Shown: in pieces, positions 34,916 through 44,881 of the stretch
Layout of the letters: every line of letters starts with the position of its first letter
Numbering within the stretch: position 1 is the first letter of the stretch
Assembly: GCA_902581045.1 (NCBI GenBank)
Contig: CACHMU010000003.1
Span: forward strand, 1 to 64,000
Origin: an uncultured Fidelibacterota bacterium
Lineage (GTDB): Bacteria > Fidelibacterota > Marinisomatia > Marinisomatales > TCS55
Length of the DNA stretch: 64,000 bases
Reading direction: 5' to 3'
Translations under genes and position numbers: made by a program
Notes under the pieces: generated by a model
What the model saw: only the letters and a program-made list of their open reading frames with translations
What the model was told of the DNA's origin: nothing
Database searches by the model: none

Positions 34916-36001
34916 ATGATCAAATTAACAAGATTTACTTTCATAATTTTTATTGGCTTAATTTTTAATTCTTGTGAGCCCATCGCAAATCAATTCGATG
35001 ATTTTGAAGATGCAGTGATGTATGAATCTTTAATAATCAAAGAATTTCCATCTAAAAAAACAATTAAAGTTATGACATGGAATATTCGTTTTGGTGTTGC
35101 AAGATTAAGATTTTTTGGAGATGGTTGTGGTGATCGAGTCATTATGACAAAAAAAGAGGTTTTACTTGGACTCGAAGGCCTAGCAAATAAAATAAAAATA
35201 GAAGACCCAGATATTTTACTCTTACAAGAAGTAGATATTCAGTCAAAAAAAACAGCTTATATTGATCAAGCACAATGGTTATTAGATAATACGGAAATGA
35301 ATTATGGTGCTTACGCATCGATGTGGCAATCACAAGTTATTCTTGCGGATGGCTTAGGAAGAGTAAATACTGGCAATCTTATTTTATCTAAATGGAAACT
35401 AAAAGATGCTGAACGCTATCAACTTGCATTACGAGAAGATCAAGATGGACTAACTAAATATTTTTATTTGAAAAGGAATGTCCTTAAGGCAAAAGTTGAA
35501 ATGCCAAATAATCCTTTTTATGCTGTTAATACTCATCTAACAGCATTTGCCGAGGATGATAGTACTAAGTTGCGTCATATTAATGGCTTTAAAAATATTT
35601 TAGATGGTATAGTTGCTGATGGTCAAAACTTTGTTGCGGGAGGTGATTTAAATGCATTGCCTACTAATGCGTCCAAATTAGATTATTGCTTAGAGGATCA
35701 ATGTGAAAATGAATCATATCATTCAGATAAAGAGCCAGGCCACAAACCTGGAGCATACTTTGCGAAACAAATTGATGGTTTGTCAGATTTATATAAAACA
35801 TACAAACCTGCAATTTCTCTTGAAGAATATGGAGCAAACGAATTAAAACATTTTACTCACAGTCCAGATAATAAATTAAAATTAGATCGTAAACTCGATT
35901 ATTTATGGACCAACACTTCTTGGTCAAATAGTATTACACATCAGGAAGCAACGACATTATCTGATCATATTCCAGTAAGCGCCTTATGGGACGTAAAATG
36001 A
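34916..36001 (+). CDS. Lipoprotein of the endonuclease/exonuclease/phosphatase (EEP) family
   Basis: The 361 aa protein starts with a lipoprotein signal (LTRFTFIIFIGLIFNSC). The EEP fold motifs are KVMTWNIRFG, ILLLQEVDIQ, YAVNTHLTAFAE, FVAGGDLNALP and the final LSDHIPVSALW, giving the Mg-binding Asn, Glu, Asp and His. Family members cleave phosphoester bonds in DNA, inositol phosphates or lipids. The envelope location suggests an extracytoplasmic nuclease or phospho(di)esterase. Cysteines in the extracellular-type loops (GDGCGD, CLEDQCEN) may form disulfides. Its stop overlaps the next ATG (ATGA). Confidence 0.85.
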   Translation: MIKLTRFTFIIFIGLIFNSCEPIANQFDDFEDAVMYESLIIKEFPSKKTIKVMTWNIRFGVARLRFFGDGCGDRVIMTKKEVLLGLEGLANKIKIEDPDILLLQEVDIQSKKTAYIDQAQWLLDNTEMNYGAYASMWQSQVILADGLGRVNTGNLILSKWKLKDAERYQLALREDQDGLTKYFYLKRNVLKAKVEMPNNPFYAVNTHLTAFAEDDSTKLRHINGFKNILDGIVADGQNFVAGGDLNALPTNASKLDYCLEDQCENESYHSDKEPGHKPGAYFAKQIDGLSDLYKTYKPAISLEEYGANELKHFTHSPDNKLKLDRKLDYLWTNTSWSNSITHQEATTLSDHIPVSALWDVK

Positions 36002-36771
36002 ATAAAAAAATACTCAAATTCACTTTTTCGTTATTAATAATGACAGCAATAAATGCTCAATGGAAATCTGAAACTGCATTCACTCTTGAAAAAGGTCGTA
36101 AGGAAATTAGTTTATTTGCCCCATTTAGAATTGGACTTCAAAATAGTACAGAACTTGCTATTAATAAATTTCTATTAATTCCAAATGTGTCAATTAAACA
36201 GATAAGGCCATCGATAAATAAATGGTCAATGGCACAAAGGTTTCAATTGGAATATCCATCATTGGGGATGAAATGGCTTCAAAGTCCTTTGGGAAAAGAA
36301 TTAGGTGATCCTAACATGTTTGCGTTGATTTCACCAGAATTTGAAATTCCACAAATGATTTCAATATATGCGGAAATGATTGGGACAACAGGATCAACTC
36401 AAAATGGTCAATTAACCCTTAATGGTGGACTAGGTTTTTCTTTGAACGGAAAAAATTTATCAGATGATGCCACGATTGATTTACCAATAATCTATCCAAG
36501 ATTATCAATTTATTATAATCAAGTTTTAATTCAACTAGGTGGAGAATATTATAAACAGTTTTCAGAAAAACTAGCTTATCTTGTTGATTATGATATGTTT
36601 TTAATGCCAAATGGTAGAGGTCGATATGCCTTTGAACATAAAAGTGGAATGGTTTGGTCAAAGAATCAAAAGTTTAAAATTCTTTTTGGATATAAATTGA
36701 CTGCAGGGGAATATCCGTTTGGAACGCAAGCGCATTTATTACCATTGTTGGACTTACAATTTGGCTGGTAA
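35998..36771 (+). CDS. Small outer-membrane beta-barrel protein, unknown
   Basis: The 257 aa protein has a signal peptide (MNKKILKFTFSLLIMTAINAQ), alternating amphipathic strands and a terminal LLDLQFGW, which fits a small outer-membrane barrel. The ORF track starts 12 bases earlier. The ATG at 35998 overlaps the EEP stop as ATGA and is preferred. The function is not recognised. It directly precedes two multiheme cytochrome genes and could be an accessory membrane protein for them, but it seems too small for a classical porin-cytochrome conduit. Confidence 0.68.
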   Translation: MNKKILKFTFSLLIMTAINAQWKSETAFTLEKGRKEISLFAPFRIGLQNSTELAINKFLLIPNVSIKQIRPSINKWSMAQRFQLEYPSLGMKWLQSPLGKELGDPNMFALISPEFEIPQMISIYAEMIGTTGSTQNGQLTLNGGLGFSLNGKNLSDDATIDLPIIYPRLSIYYNQVLIQLGGEYYKQFSEKLAYLVDYDMFLMPNGRGRYAFEHKSGMVWSKNQKFKILFGYKLTAGEYPFGTQAHLLPLLDLQFGW

Positions 36772-38347
36772 TTCATTTAAACAATATTTAATAATATTTA
36801 TTTCTTTTTCGTTTATTCAATCACAAAATGTTTTAAAGACGATTCCTATCATCGAAGAATTAGGATGTGGAAATTGTCATAGTGGTGTAAATGTTTCAAC
36901 GATACTATTGAATCGAGCCCCTGATCTAAGTTATGCAGGACTTAAATATAATGAAGCATTTCTTTTTGATTATCTTAAATCACCCCAAAAAATACGTTAT
37001 AATATTGGTAATTCAAGAATGCCAAACTTTGGATTTTCTGATGATGAAGCTTTGGCTCTAACAAAATATCTTATGTCCCGAAACATTTTACCAGACGGGA
37101 TATCAATACAGTCAAAATCAATTAAATCAAATAATAATGGATTTGATTTAATTCATCAAGAGTATCAGTGCACTGCATGCCATACTTTAAATGGTGTAGG
37201 TCAGTTGAAATCAACAGATCTTAATACTGCTACCGTAAGATTGCAGAATAATTGGTTGTATGACCTTTTATTGAATCCAGATTTATACGTTCCTAAAAAA
37301 TCGCCAATGCCAAAATTTTTTGAAGAAGGTGATTTAAATGATGAAAAAAATATAACGAAAATGATTGGATTTCTTTCTCATATATCTAAAGACAAAATGA
37401 TTGAATTAGAACGTGAATTAAATAAATCAAAACAAAAATACCCTAAAATTTCTAAGAAAAATGGTAAGAATATTTTTCTTTCACAGAACTGCCAAGCATG
37501 TCACAAAATGAATGGAGAAGAGAATTGGTTTGTTTCTCATAATGCCCCTGATTTAACTGCACAGAAAATGAAGACAAAACCAATTTGGTTAATGAATTAT
37601 TTGCAAAGCACACCACCGATTAGACCTAATGGATATTTTCCTGGGACAGGTAGTCGTATGCCAAACTATAATTTAACAAAAGTAGAAATAGAAAAAATTT
37701 ATACATGGCTTGGAAAAGGAAATCTAAAAACAAAATTTAAAACAATTTCACCCTTTCAATCACAAAAAGTAAAAAAATTACTAAATGATCATTACTCTTG
37801 CTTGGGCTGCCATCAGCTAAATGGCAAAGGTGGAAAGATTGGCCCAGATCTCAGCAATGTTGGTAACCGCCTCACAGATGGATATATAAAAATGGCGATA
37901 GAAATGCCTCATATGGTAATGCCAGAAAGTATAATGCCTAAAATTGAAATCCCTCAAAATTTATTGCCATTAGTACAATCTTTTTTATCGAACAATAAAA
38001 ATAATAATAATGTTAAATATGCTAATTTAATTTCCACGCCCCCTTATAAAATTGATAATGCTTATAAGGCAAATTGTGCACCATGCCATGGATTAAAGGG
38101 AGATGGCTTTGGGTTTAATGCTTCAAACCTTGATGTTTCACCAGGTAATTTTACAGATGGTAAAAAAATTAGTTTACGATCTGATAATGCATTGTATGAT
38201 ACAATTTATGGAGGTGGCAGAATTATGAATAAAAATCATTTTATGCCACCGTGGGGGCAAAAATTTGATAAAAAAGAAATAGTGGAATACGTATCTAAAA
38301 TTAGAAAATTTTGTGAATGTGAACCACCAGATTGGTCAAAAAATTAA
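36761..38347 (+). CDS. Exported pentaheme cytochrome c (tandem mono-heme domains)
   Basis: The protein has five CxxCH heme sites in order: CGNCH, CTACH, CQACH, CLGCH and CAPCH. Each lies in a small cytochrome c-like domain with a downstream Met-containing segment such as SRMPNFGF or GSRMPNYNL, a likely axial ligand. The ORF track starts at 36719. A TTG at 36761 gives a signal-like N-terminus (KQYLIIFISFSFIQSQ) and an 11-base overlap with the barrel gene, so I choose it; the start is uncertain. About 528 aa. It would carry electrons in the periplasm or at the outer membrane. Confidence 0.85.
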   Translation: MAGNSFKQYLIIFISFSFIQSQNVLKTIPIIEELGCGNCHSGVNVSTILLNRAPDLSYAGLKYNEAFLFDYLKSPQKIRYNIGNSRMPNFGFSDDEALALTKYLMSRNILPDGISIQSKSIKSNNNGFDLIHQEYQCTACHTLNGVGQLKSTDLNTATVRLQNNWLYDLLLNPDLYVPKKSPMPKFFEEGDLNDEKNITKMIGFLSHISKDKMIELERELNKSKQKYPKISKKNGKNIFLSQNCQACHKMNGEENWFVSHNAPDLTAQKMKTKPIWLMNYLQSTPPIRPNGYFPGTGSRMPNYNLTKVEIEKIYTWLGKGNLKTKFKTISPFQSQKVKKLLNDHYSCLGCHQLNGKGGKIGPDLSNVGNRLTDGYIKMAIEMPHMVMPESIMPKIEIPQNLLPLVQSFLSNNKNNNNVKYANLISTPPYKIDNAYKANCAPCHGLKGDGFGFNASNLDVSPGNFTDGKKISLRSDNALYDTIYGGGRIMNKNHFMPPWGQKFDKKEIVEYVSKIRKFCECEPPDWSKN

Positions 38348-38356
38348 TACTCCAAA

Positions 38357-40549
38357 ATGAAATATAGTTTTTTAATTCTTGTATTTTTTAATTCACTATT
38401 TTTTGGTCAAAATAATCAATTTTCTGGTTCAGAGACATGTTCTTCTTGCCACCCGGATCAATATGATAGTTGGAAAGAATCGACCCATGGAAATGCGGGA
38501 GGAATACCAAACAAAGAACGGATTTTGGCGCCTTTTGATGGTCAAAAGATCGAATTAAAAAATGGATGGTTTGTACCCTTTAAAGAAAATAATCGATATT
38601 ATTTTCGTTCTCAGGAAAATGGTTTTCCCGAAAAAAAATATGAAGTTTTCGGAGTTGTTGGAGGTGGATTTTTGTATGGAGGCGGAACTCAATCCTATTT
38701 TGGACTTTTCCCAGATGGCACAATGAGATTATTACCATTTGATTATAACCCAGAACGTAAGATATGGTTTTTTGAATCTAATAATTTATCAGGATGGCTT
38801 CCTGCATCTAAAAATATTTCACCAAGACAAATGTCAGAATGGCCACCAAATAGAGCATTGGGAACTCTAGAGGAAAAACAAAATTGCCAACAATGTCATG
38901 GTAGCCAGATTACAACTGCATTTGAATTAAGTAAAGGTAAATATGAGACAAGTTTTACTGATTTATCAATTAATTGTGAATCATGTCACGGGCCGGCTAA
39001 AGAACATGTAGAAATCATGAAATTTGGTAAAACAATAATTAAAGGATATACAGGGATTAAATCTTTAACAACATTAAACAAAGAGGAATCTGTAAATCTA
39101 TGTGCACAATGTCATGCACTGAAAGATGTAATTAGACCCGGATATTTACCCGGCATGGATTTTGAAAACTATTTCAGCACAAAATTTTCTATGTTAGGTG
39201 ATAATCCATATTATCCCGATGGAAGAGTTAAAGCCTTTGGATATCAGCAAAATCATATTTTTAGTGACTGCTATTTAAATGGCTCTATGACATGTGTAGA
39301 TTGTCATAATCCTCATTCAAATAGTTATCAAGATATCAATCGCAATCCTCTTAAAGGAAGGTTTGATAATGGACAATGTATTTCTTGTCACGCATCTATT
39401 TCGGAAAATATTTCAGCGCATACTTTTCATGAAAGTAACTCTAAAGGAAGTCAGTGCACTTCTTGTCATATGCCGTTTCAGCAACATCGTGCTGTTGGTA
39501 ATGAAATCAGATTTGCTAGAGCAGATCATACAATATCTATACCTCGACCAGATCTTGATAAAACACTAGGTATTACAAATGCTTGCTCACAATGTCATGA
39601 TGAATTATCTAATAATCAAATTAGTAATCAAATTAAATCATGGTATGGGAAATTGAAGCCATTACATCCATTGGAATCAGCACTTTTTTCTTACATTGAT
39701 AAAAATGATTCAAATAGTGATATGATAAAATTAATTGGTAGTAATCAAGATCCATACCCACAGGTTTTTGCAGGCCTGGCGGCGGCGTTTATGTCTGACA
39801 ATGTAATGCAAGATTCAAAATTATATATTAATCGATTAATGAACTTATCAAACAATAAGGATTTAGATATTAAAAGCCTAGCACTCGCATATTTAGATAT
39901 GATGGGCTCAACTAATCCATTATTATCAACATTTACAATTGACATCCTATCAAAATCAGGGAAAGATCAAAGTAAAATTAGAACACGTTGGTCAATTGCT
40001 TTAGCCTATAAAGCACAAGACCTATCTAATAAAGGATTATATTATGATGGAATTGAATTGTACAAGAAAGCTTTAACTATTTGGCCTAAAAATAATCGAG
40101 CTCGTAGGGGTTTAGCATCTACATATTTATTGATAAATGATATTGAAAATGCAATTATTGTTTATGGTGAAATTATTAAATCTAATAAACTTGATTGGCA
40201 GGCATGGGTGAGCCTTGCTAATGCGCAGGCAATTAACGAACAAAATGAAATAGCATTAGAAGCATATATGCGCTCTCTTGAGATTAATACTTACAATTCA
40301 TCAGCTCATCTAGGTATTGGAAATGTTTTGTATAAAATGAAGAATTATGTTTTAGCTGAAAAACATTTAATTAAATCTATTGAGCTAGACCAATCAATGA
40401 CAGACTCTTATATATATCTAGCGGCAATTCAAATACAACGTCAGGATTTTAAAAGGGCCACCTCATATCTTAATCGAGGATTGATATTAAAACCAGATCA
40501 CGAGATCGGGAAAATGATGAAAGATGAATTAAATAAACTTGATGAATAA
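38357..40549 (+). CDS. Exported octaheme cytochrome c with C-terminal TPR domain
   Basis: The 730 aa protein has a signal peptide (MKYSFLILVFFNSLFFGQ) and eight CxxCH motifs: CSSCH, CQQCH, CESCH, CAQCH, CVDCH, CISCH, CTSCH and CSQCH. The N-terminal GSETCSSCHPDQYDSWKESTHGNA resembles cytochrome c554-type multihemes. From about residue 540 on the sequence is helical with TPR repeats (LYKKALTIWPKNNRARRGLAS and later copies). Multiheme-TPR proteins occur in environmental bacteria with largely unknown roles. It is 9 bases after the pentaheme gene, so the pair likely forms one electron-transfer module. Confidence 0.86.
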   Translation: MKYSFLILVFFNSLFFGQNNQFSGSETCSSCHPDQYDSWKESTHGNAGGIPNKERILAPFDGQKIELKNGWFVPFKENNRYYFRSQENGFPEKKYEVFGVVGGGFLYGGGTQSYFGLFPDGTMRLLPFDYNPERKIWFFESNNLSGWLPASKNISPRQMSEWPPNRALGTLEEKQNCQQCHGSQITTAFELSKGKYETSFTDLSINCESCHGPAKEHVEIMKFGKTIIKGYTGIKSLTTLNKEESVNLCAQCHALKDVIRPGYLPGMDFENYFSTKFSMLGDNPYYPDGRVKAFGYQQNHIFSDCYLNGSMTCVDCHNPHSNSYQDINRNPLKGRFDNGQCISCHASISENISAHTFHESNSKGSQCTSCHMPFQQHRAVGNEIRFARADHTISIPRPDLDKTLGITNACSQCHDELSNNQISNQIKSWYGKLKPLHPLESALFSYIDKNDSNSDMIKLIGSNQDPYPQVFAGLAAAFMSDNVMQDSKLYINRLMNLSNNKDLDIKSLALAYLDMMGSTNPLLSTFTIDILSKSGKDQSKIRTRWSIALAYKAQDLSNKGLYYDGIELYKKALTIWPKNNRARRGLASTYLLINDIENAIIVYGEIIKSNKLDWQAWVSLANAQAINEQNEIALEAYMRSLEINTYNSSAHLGIGNVLYKMKNYVLAEKHLIKSIELDQSMTDSYIYLAAIQIQRQDFKRATSYLNRGLILKPDHEIGKMMKDELNKLDE

Positions 40550-40553
40550 AAAA

Positions 40554-42683
40554 TTATGCAGCCGGTTCAATTATATGATGCCATCTATTTATTTCTAGGT
40601 CTTTTAAAACCTGATTTTTATCAGATGCAGGCCAATAAATATTAATTATAGAAATTTTATTATTTTCCCCAATTCCTATCATTTGTTGAAAAGGGTTTCC
40701 ACCAAAACTTCCCCCACTTGAAACTGTTCTATGTATTGAAATTCCATTTTTTAAAACAATCTCTATTCTAGCACCAATTGCTAACGCATTTGACTGTGAG
40801 CCATGAAGCGATAAACCAATCCAATTTGTATTCCAATTCCCAGGGTTTTCATAGAGTGTATTTTGATAAACACTTCCTTCGTATGCTCCTCCCATAACTG
40901 CATGTATATCAAGATCACCATCTTGATCTATATCAGCAAATGAAACACCGTGGCCTTTTTGAAGATGACCAAGCCTACTTTCAAAAGTAACATCTTTAAA
41001 TGCCTGACCATTATCATTGATAAACATTCTATTAGGTTGAATTGATCTATAGTCTGGATCTCCAGTGCCAATATATAAATCTAAAAAACCGTCATTATTT
41101 ATATCTCCGAAATTTGACCCCATAGTAAGCAAAGGATGATTCATATTTGTTTCAAAAGTCACATTAGAAAATGTACCATCTTTATTGTTCTTGTATAATC
41201 TGGGGGTTTCTCCATCATTTGGTATACCTAAATAATCCATTGCAACATGCCCAGTAGAATTATCATAGCCTGAAACCCAAATATCTTCCCATCCATCATT
41301 ATTATAATCGAATATCCATGCAGGAAAACTATCTATAGGTTCCAAAACACCTGCTATATTGCCAATATCAGTAAATGACCAATTTGCTGTTTCACCATTA
41401 TTTCGATATAATGAATTTGGTTGACCTAACCTTGAGATGAAAATATCAAGATCACCATCATTATCAATATCCCCCCAGACAACTGCTTTAATAAAACCAA
41501 AAATATTTAATCCTATAGATTGTGATTTTTCAGTGAAAGTACCATCACCATTATTATGGTATAGCTCAGAATTATATATCGGACCATTAGTTGTTTCATT
41601 TCCTATAATAAGATCTAAAAACCCATCATTATTGTAATCTCCCCAGGACGCAGTTTGTGTCGGAAACTCTGAATAAATATTTGCAGAAATTGTGACATCT
41701 ATAAATGTACCATCACCATTATTTTTTAATAACGAATTAGGTATTTTACCATCTTCTGAAAACCATCCGCCCCGCAAAACAAATATATCTACAAATCCAT
41801 CATTATTGTAATCTCCATGAACCATATTTAGGCCACCAGTAATTCCAATTAGATTTGATTTATCAGTTTGGTTGGAAAAATTACCGGTTCCATCATTTAC
41901 AAATAGCTGGATTTGATTGTGACTTCCCCAAGATGATGCCAGTATGTCTATATCACCGTCATTATCAAAATCCTCGGTAATTGATCCACCAGCAAGACCA
42001 ATATGATCTAATCCTATTTTTGATGCAATTTCTTTGAATTCTGGGAATTCAACAGATTTTGAACCATTTAATTTTGGAATTAGCCATTTTTTTGGTACAC
42101 CATCAGGGAAATCACCCTTTAACATATATGCAAGATTTATTAGCCATCTGTAAACAAAATTATCTGGATCTATAGATAATAATTTTTTATAGATTTCAAT
42201 AGCCTGATTGGCGCCAGTCTTATCTCGATGTATTCCTGAACCTCTAATAGGTATGATACAAGATTCTGCATTATGACCATCAAGACAATTAGTTTCTTCT
42301 CCCAATCGTAAATTGGTTATCGCCAAAAGATCTAACACTGAATTAATAAATTCCTCGGGGGCATTCAATTGTAATGAGTCAATAGTATTTAATACATAAT
42401 TATATTGATCAATAGCTTGCTTGGGATAGCCAGCATTAAGCATTTCATTTGCTATGACTGCTTGATGTTGAAGCTTCGAAGCAATATCATTATCAAAATT
42501 TTGTTTTTGTAGCCAAGCAAGACGTTTTTTATTTTCATAAATATTTGTTTCTGGATTAGTAACGCTTGATTTTTCTGCAAGAATTTCAATCATTTTATTA
42601 TGATTGCTTTTCTCTTGAGATTCGCACCCATTTAAATAAAAAATGATAAATATAAAAAGTGTCAGTTTAATTAGAGGATTCAT
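40554..42683 (-). CDS. CRTAC1-type lipoprotein (FG-GAP/VCBS repeats, ASPIC/UnbV domain)
   Basis: The 709 aa protein has a lipoprotein signal (LIKLTLFIFIIFYLNGC), an N-terminal helical TPR-like region (about 30-190) and a propeller of FG-GAP/VCBS repeats. At least seven repeats carry the calcium-loop motif DxDxDGxxD, such as DFDNDGDIDIL, DYNNDGFVDIF and DIDQDGDLDIH. The C-terminal IGARIEIVLKNGISIHRTVSSGGSFGG is an ASPIC/UnbV domain. Such surface proteins probably bind ligands or partners with calcium. It is convergent with the octaheme gene and divergent from the LVIVD array. Confidence 0.88.
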   Translation of the reverse strand: MNPLIKLTLFIFIIFYLNGCESQEKSNHNKMIEILAEKSSVTNPETNIYENKKRLAWLQKQNFDNDIASKLQHQAVIANEMLNAGYPKQAIDQYNYVLNTIDSLQLNAPEEFINSVLDLLAITNLRLGEETNCLDGHNAESCIIPIRGSGIHRDKTGANQAIEIYKKLLSIDPDNFVYRWLINLAYMLKGDFPDGVPKKWLIPKLNGSKSVEFPEFKEIASKIGLDHIGLAGGSITEDFDNDGDIDILASSWGSHNQIQLFVNDGTGNFSNQTDKSNLIGITGGLNMVHGDYNNDGFVDIFVLRGGWFSEDGKIPNSLLKNNGDGTFIDVTISANIYSEFPTQTASWGDYNNDGFLDLIIGNETTNGPIYNSELYHNNGDGTFTEKSQSIGLNIFGFIKAVVWGDIDNDGDLDIFISRLGQPNSLYRNNGETANWSFTDIGNIAGVLEPIDSFPAWIFDYNNDGWEDIWVSGYDNSTGHVAMDYLGIPNDGETPRLYKNNKDGTFSNVTFETNMNHPLLTMGSNFGDINNDGFLDLYIGTGDPDYRSIQPNRMFINDNGQAFKDVTFESRLGHLQKGHGVSFADIDQDGDLDIHAVMGGAYEGSVYQNTLYENPGNWNTNWIGLSLHGSQSNALAIGARIEIVLKNGISIHRTVSSGGSFGGNPFQQMIGIGENNKISIINIYWPASDKNQVLKDLEINRWHHIIEPAA

Positions 42684-42753
42684 TATATATAAGTATTTTA
42701 CCCCAAATTTAATTGGTTATTTTGTATATTTGATTGCTTTTATCATATATAAG

Positions 42754-42760
42754 AGGAGGT
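42754..42760 (+). promoter_or_regulatory. Perfect Shine-Dalgarno of the LVIVD array's first gene
   Basis: AGGAGGT, extended to GAGGAGGT, lies six bases before the ATG at 42767. This full anti-SD match is the strongest site noticed in the window and suggests high expression of the first propeller protein. Confidence 0.7.
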
Positions 42761-42766
42761 AAGTAA

Positions 42767-44836
42767 ATGCGAAAATACACATTGGTATTTTTATCGCTAT
42801 TTCATATTTCAAGTGTATTTGGACAAGAAAAGCTTCACTTTGAATTTGGGATGGATTCATTAATAATGAATGTTGGTGAATCGAAAGAGATAACAATTAA
42901 ATTATTAGATGAAAATGGAAAACTTGCACAAAATCCATTTTATGTTTTTGGAGAAAGAAAAACATTATCAGTTTCTCCTCGAATTAGTGATTCCACAGGC
43001 ATTGCGAGTGTAACACTAAAAGCTCATAAGCCAGGGCGTTTGAGCTTAAGTACTCGAACTATTACAGTAAAACGGGAAGATCGTATTAGAGCAAACTTAA
43101 TTATAAACGTACCCTCGCCTCCTTTAGATCGTATTGTTTTTAACCAAAGGCCTTCTAAACTTTACTCAGGTACCTCAACACCTTTATCAGTTGTGGTTTT
43201 TGATGAAGCCGATCTAAAGCGATCAGAATTAAATGTTAAATTAACATCTAGTAATAAAAACGTAGCTGAATTTGATATTCTTGGAAATTTAGAAACAAAG
43301 AAGTCAGGCAGTACTACAATTTCTGCTAGAATTGAAAACTTAAAAGAATCATTTAAAATTAATGTGGTGAAAAATCCTGTACGCAAAGTTACACTATCTT
43401 TAGATAAAGAAGAAATTAGAACTGGTGACGTTATTGTTTTGAATGCAAAAACTTTAAATAAAAGTGGTCGTATTATTGATGATATACCAATCACCTATTC
43501 TTACCATGGTCAAGCTGATTATGGTGAATTTGCGCTCCCCGCAGCAGGGTTAGTAACGGAAGATGGAAGGTTTGTTGCTGAAACTGCGGGTTTGTATACG
43601 CTTATTGCTTCTAGTAATGGTTATTCAGCTCAGAAAACAATTAAGGTTATTCCAAGAGATGTGAAGAAACAAGTAAAGTTAGTGGGGCACGGATTAATTT
43701 CGAATGTATTAACAGGTGACTTGTGGGTTTGGGCTGGCGTGGATAAGCATGAAGGAAAAGATTTTGCTGTAACAGGTACTTGGAGTTCTAATGGTGAAGC
43801 TTATTTTTGGGATGTTACAGACCCTTCCAATATGACGATTATTGACACAATAACTGTTGATGCTCGAACAGTAAATGATGTAAAAATCTCAGAAGATGGT
43901 CGTGTAGGCGTGATTACAAGAGAAGGAGCCTCAAATAGAAAAAATGGATTTGTAATATTAGATGTAAGTGACCCATATAATGTTACGATATCAGCCGAAT
44001 ATAATGATGATATGACAGGAGGAGTCCATAATGTATTTATATATGAAAATCATGTTTATGCTGTAAATAATGGTCGTAAATATGATATCATCAATATTGA
44101 TGACCCTGCAAATCCTTTTCGTGTAGGTGTGTTTGAATTAGACACGCCTGGTCATAGTATTCATGATGTATGGATTGAAAATGGGATTGCTTATTCTTCA
44201 AATTGGAGTGATGGGGTTGTTGCGGTTGATATTGGAGGGGCAAAATTTGATGAAACAGATCGATCTAAATCACAGTTTAACCCATTGTTATCAAGAACAG
44301 GCCAAGGTAGTCCCTCAAATCCTGTAAAACTAGCTTCAATGGAAGATCCAACAGGACGCAATCATGCGGCTTTCCCATTTTTGAGTAAATCAACTGGGAA
44401 TTTTTATATTATAGCAGGTGATGAAAATTTTCCGTGGGGTGTTTTAGCTACTAAAGGTCAGCCATCAAATCCGCGAGGAGGTTACCATTTTTTGAATTTT
44501 ACTGATCCTGATAACCCAAAGGAAGAAGCTATTTATGAGGTACCAGAAGCTGGTTCTCATAACTTGTGGGTATTCGATGATGTGCTAATAGCTGGAAACT
44601 ATCAAGGAGGATTACGAGTTGTAGATATTTCCGGTGATCTCCTTGGAGATATTTACAAACAAGGCCGAGAAATTGGTCTTTATGTACCTTATCATAAAGA
44701 AGGTAAAATACCAAATGCACCATTTGTTTGGGGGGCACAACCTTATAAAGATTATATTTTCTTTGCTGATATGAATTCAGGATTGTATTGTATTCAATTG
44801 GTTGACGGCCAGCCATCAGGTAGGCGGATTCCGTGA
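42767..44836 (+). CDS. LVIVD-repeat propeller protein with Ig-like domains, copy A
   Basis: The 689 aa exported protein (signal MRKYTLVFLSLFHISSVFG) has an N-terminal half of Ig-like (Big2/invasin-type) strands (MNVGESKEITIKLLDENGK, GNLETKKSGSTTISARI, EIRTGDVIVLNAKT). The C-terminal half is a LVIVD-type beta-propeller (EAYFWDVTDPSNM, VILDVSDPYNVTI, YDIINIDDPANPFRV, LRVVDISGDLL). The core HNVFIYENHVYAVNNGRKYD and ASNRKNGF is shared by all four copies. A conserved HAAFPF and HNLWV may bind ligand. The function is unknown; surface exposure and adhesion or enzyme-like binding are possible. Copies A and C share the GRNHAAFPFLS and WGAQPYKDYIF forms. Confidence 0.85.
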   Translation: MRKYTLVFLSLFHISSVFGQEKLHFEFGMDSLIMNVGESKEITIKLLDENGKLAQNPFYVFGERKTLSVSPRISDSTGIASVTLKAHKPGRLSLSTRTITVKREDRIRANLIINVPSPPLDRIVFNQRPSKLYSGTSTPLSVVVFDEADLKRSELNVKLTSSNKNVAEFDILGNLETKKSGSTTISARIENLKESFKINVVKNPVRKVTLSLDKEEIRTGDVIVLNAKTLNKSGRIIDDIPITYSYHGQADYGEFALPAAGLVTEDGRFVAETAGLYTLIASSNGYSAQKTIKVIPRDVKKQVKLVGHGLISNVLTGDLWVWAGVDKHEGKDFAVTGTWSSNGEAYFWDVTDPSNMTIIDTITVDARTVNDVKISEDGRVGVITREGASNRKNGFVILDVSDPYNVTISAEYNDDMTGGVHNVFIYENHVYAVNNGRKYDIINIDDPANPFRVGVFELDTPGHSIHDVWIENGIAYSSNWSDGVVAVDIGGAKFDETDRSKSQFNPLLSRTGQGSPSNPVKLASMEDPTGRNHAAFPFLSKSTGNFYIIAGDENFPWGVLATKGQPSNPRGGYHFLNFTDPDNPKEEAIYEVPEAGSHNLWVFDDVLIAGNYQGGLRVVDISGDLLGDIYKQGREIGLYVPYHKEGKIPNAPFVWGAQPYKDYIFFADMNSGLYCIQLVDGQPSGRRIP

Positions 44837-44881
44837 TAGAGCAAACGTTAAAATTGTACTTTTAAGAATTTGGAGATTAAA

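Noticed and set aside
43162-43494. Minus-strand ORFs of up to 146 aa opposite the LVIVD genes
   Set aside because: Shadow frames of strongly supported coding genes; hydrophobic mirror composition with no motifs.
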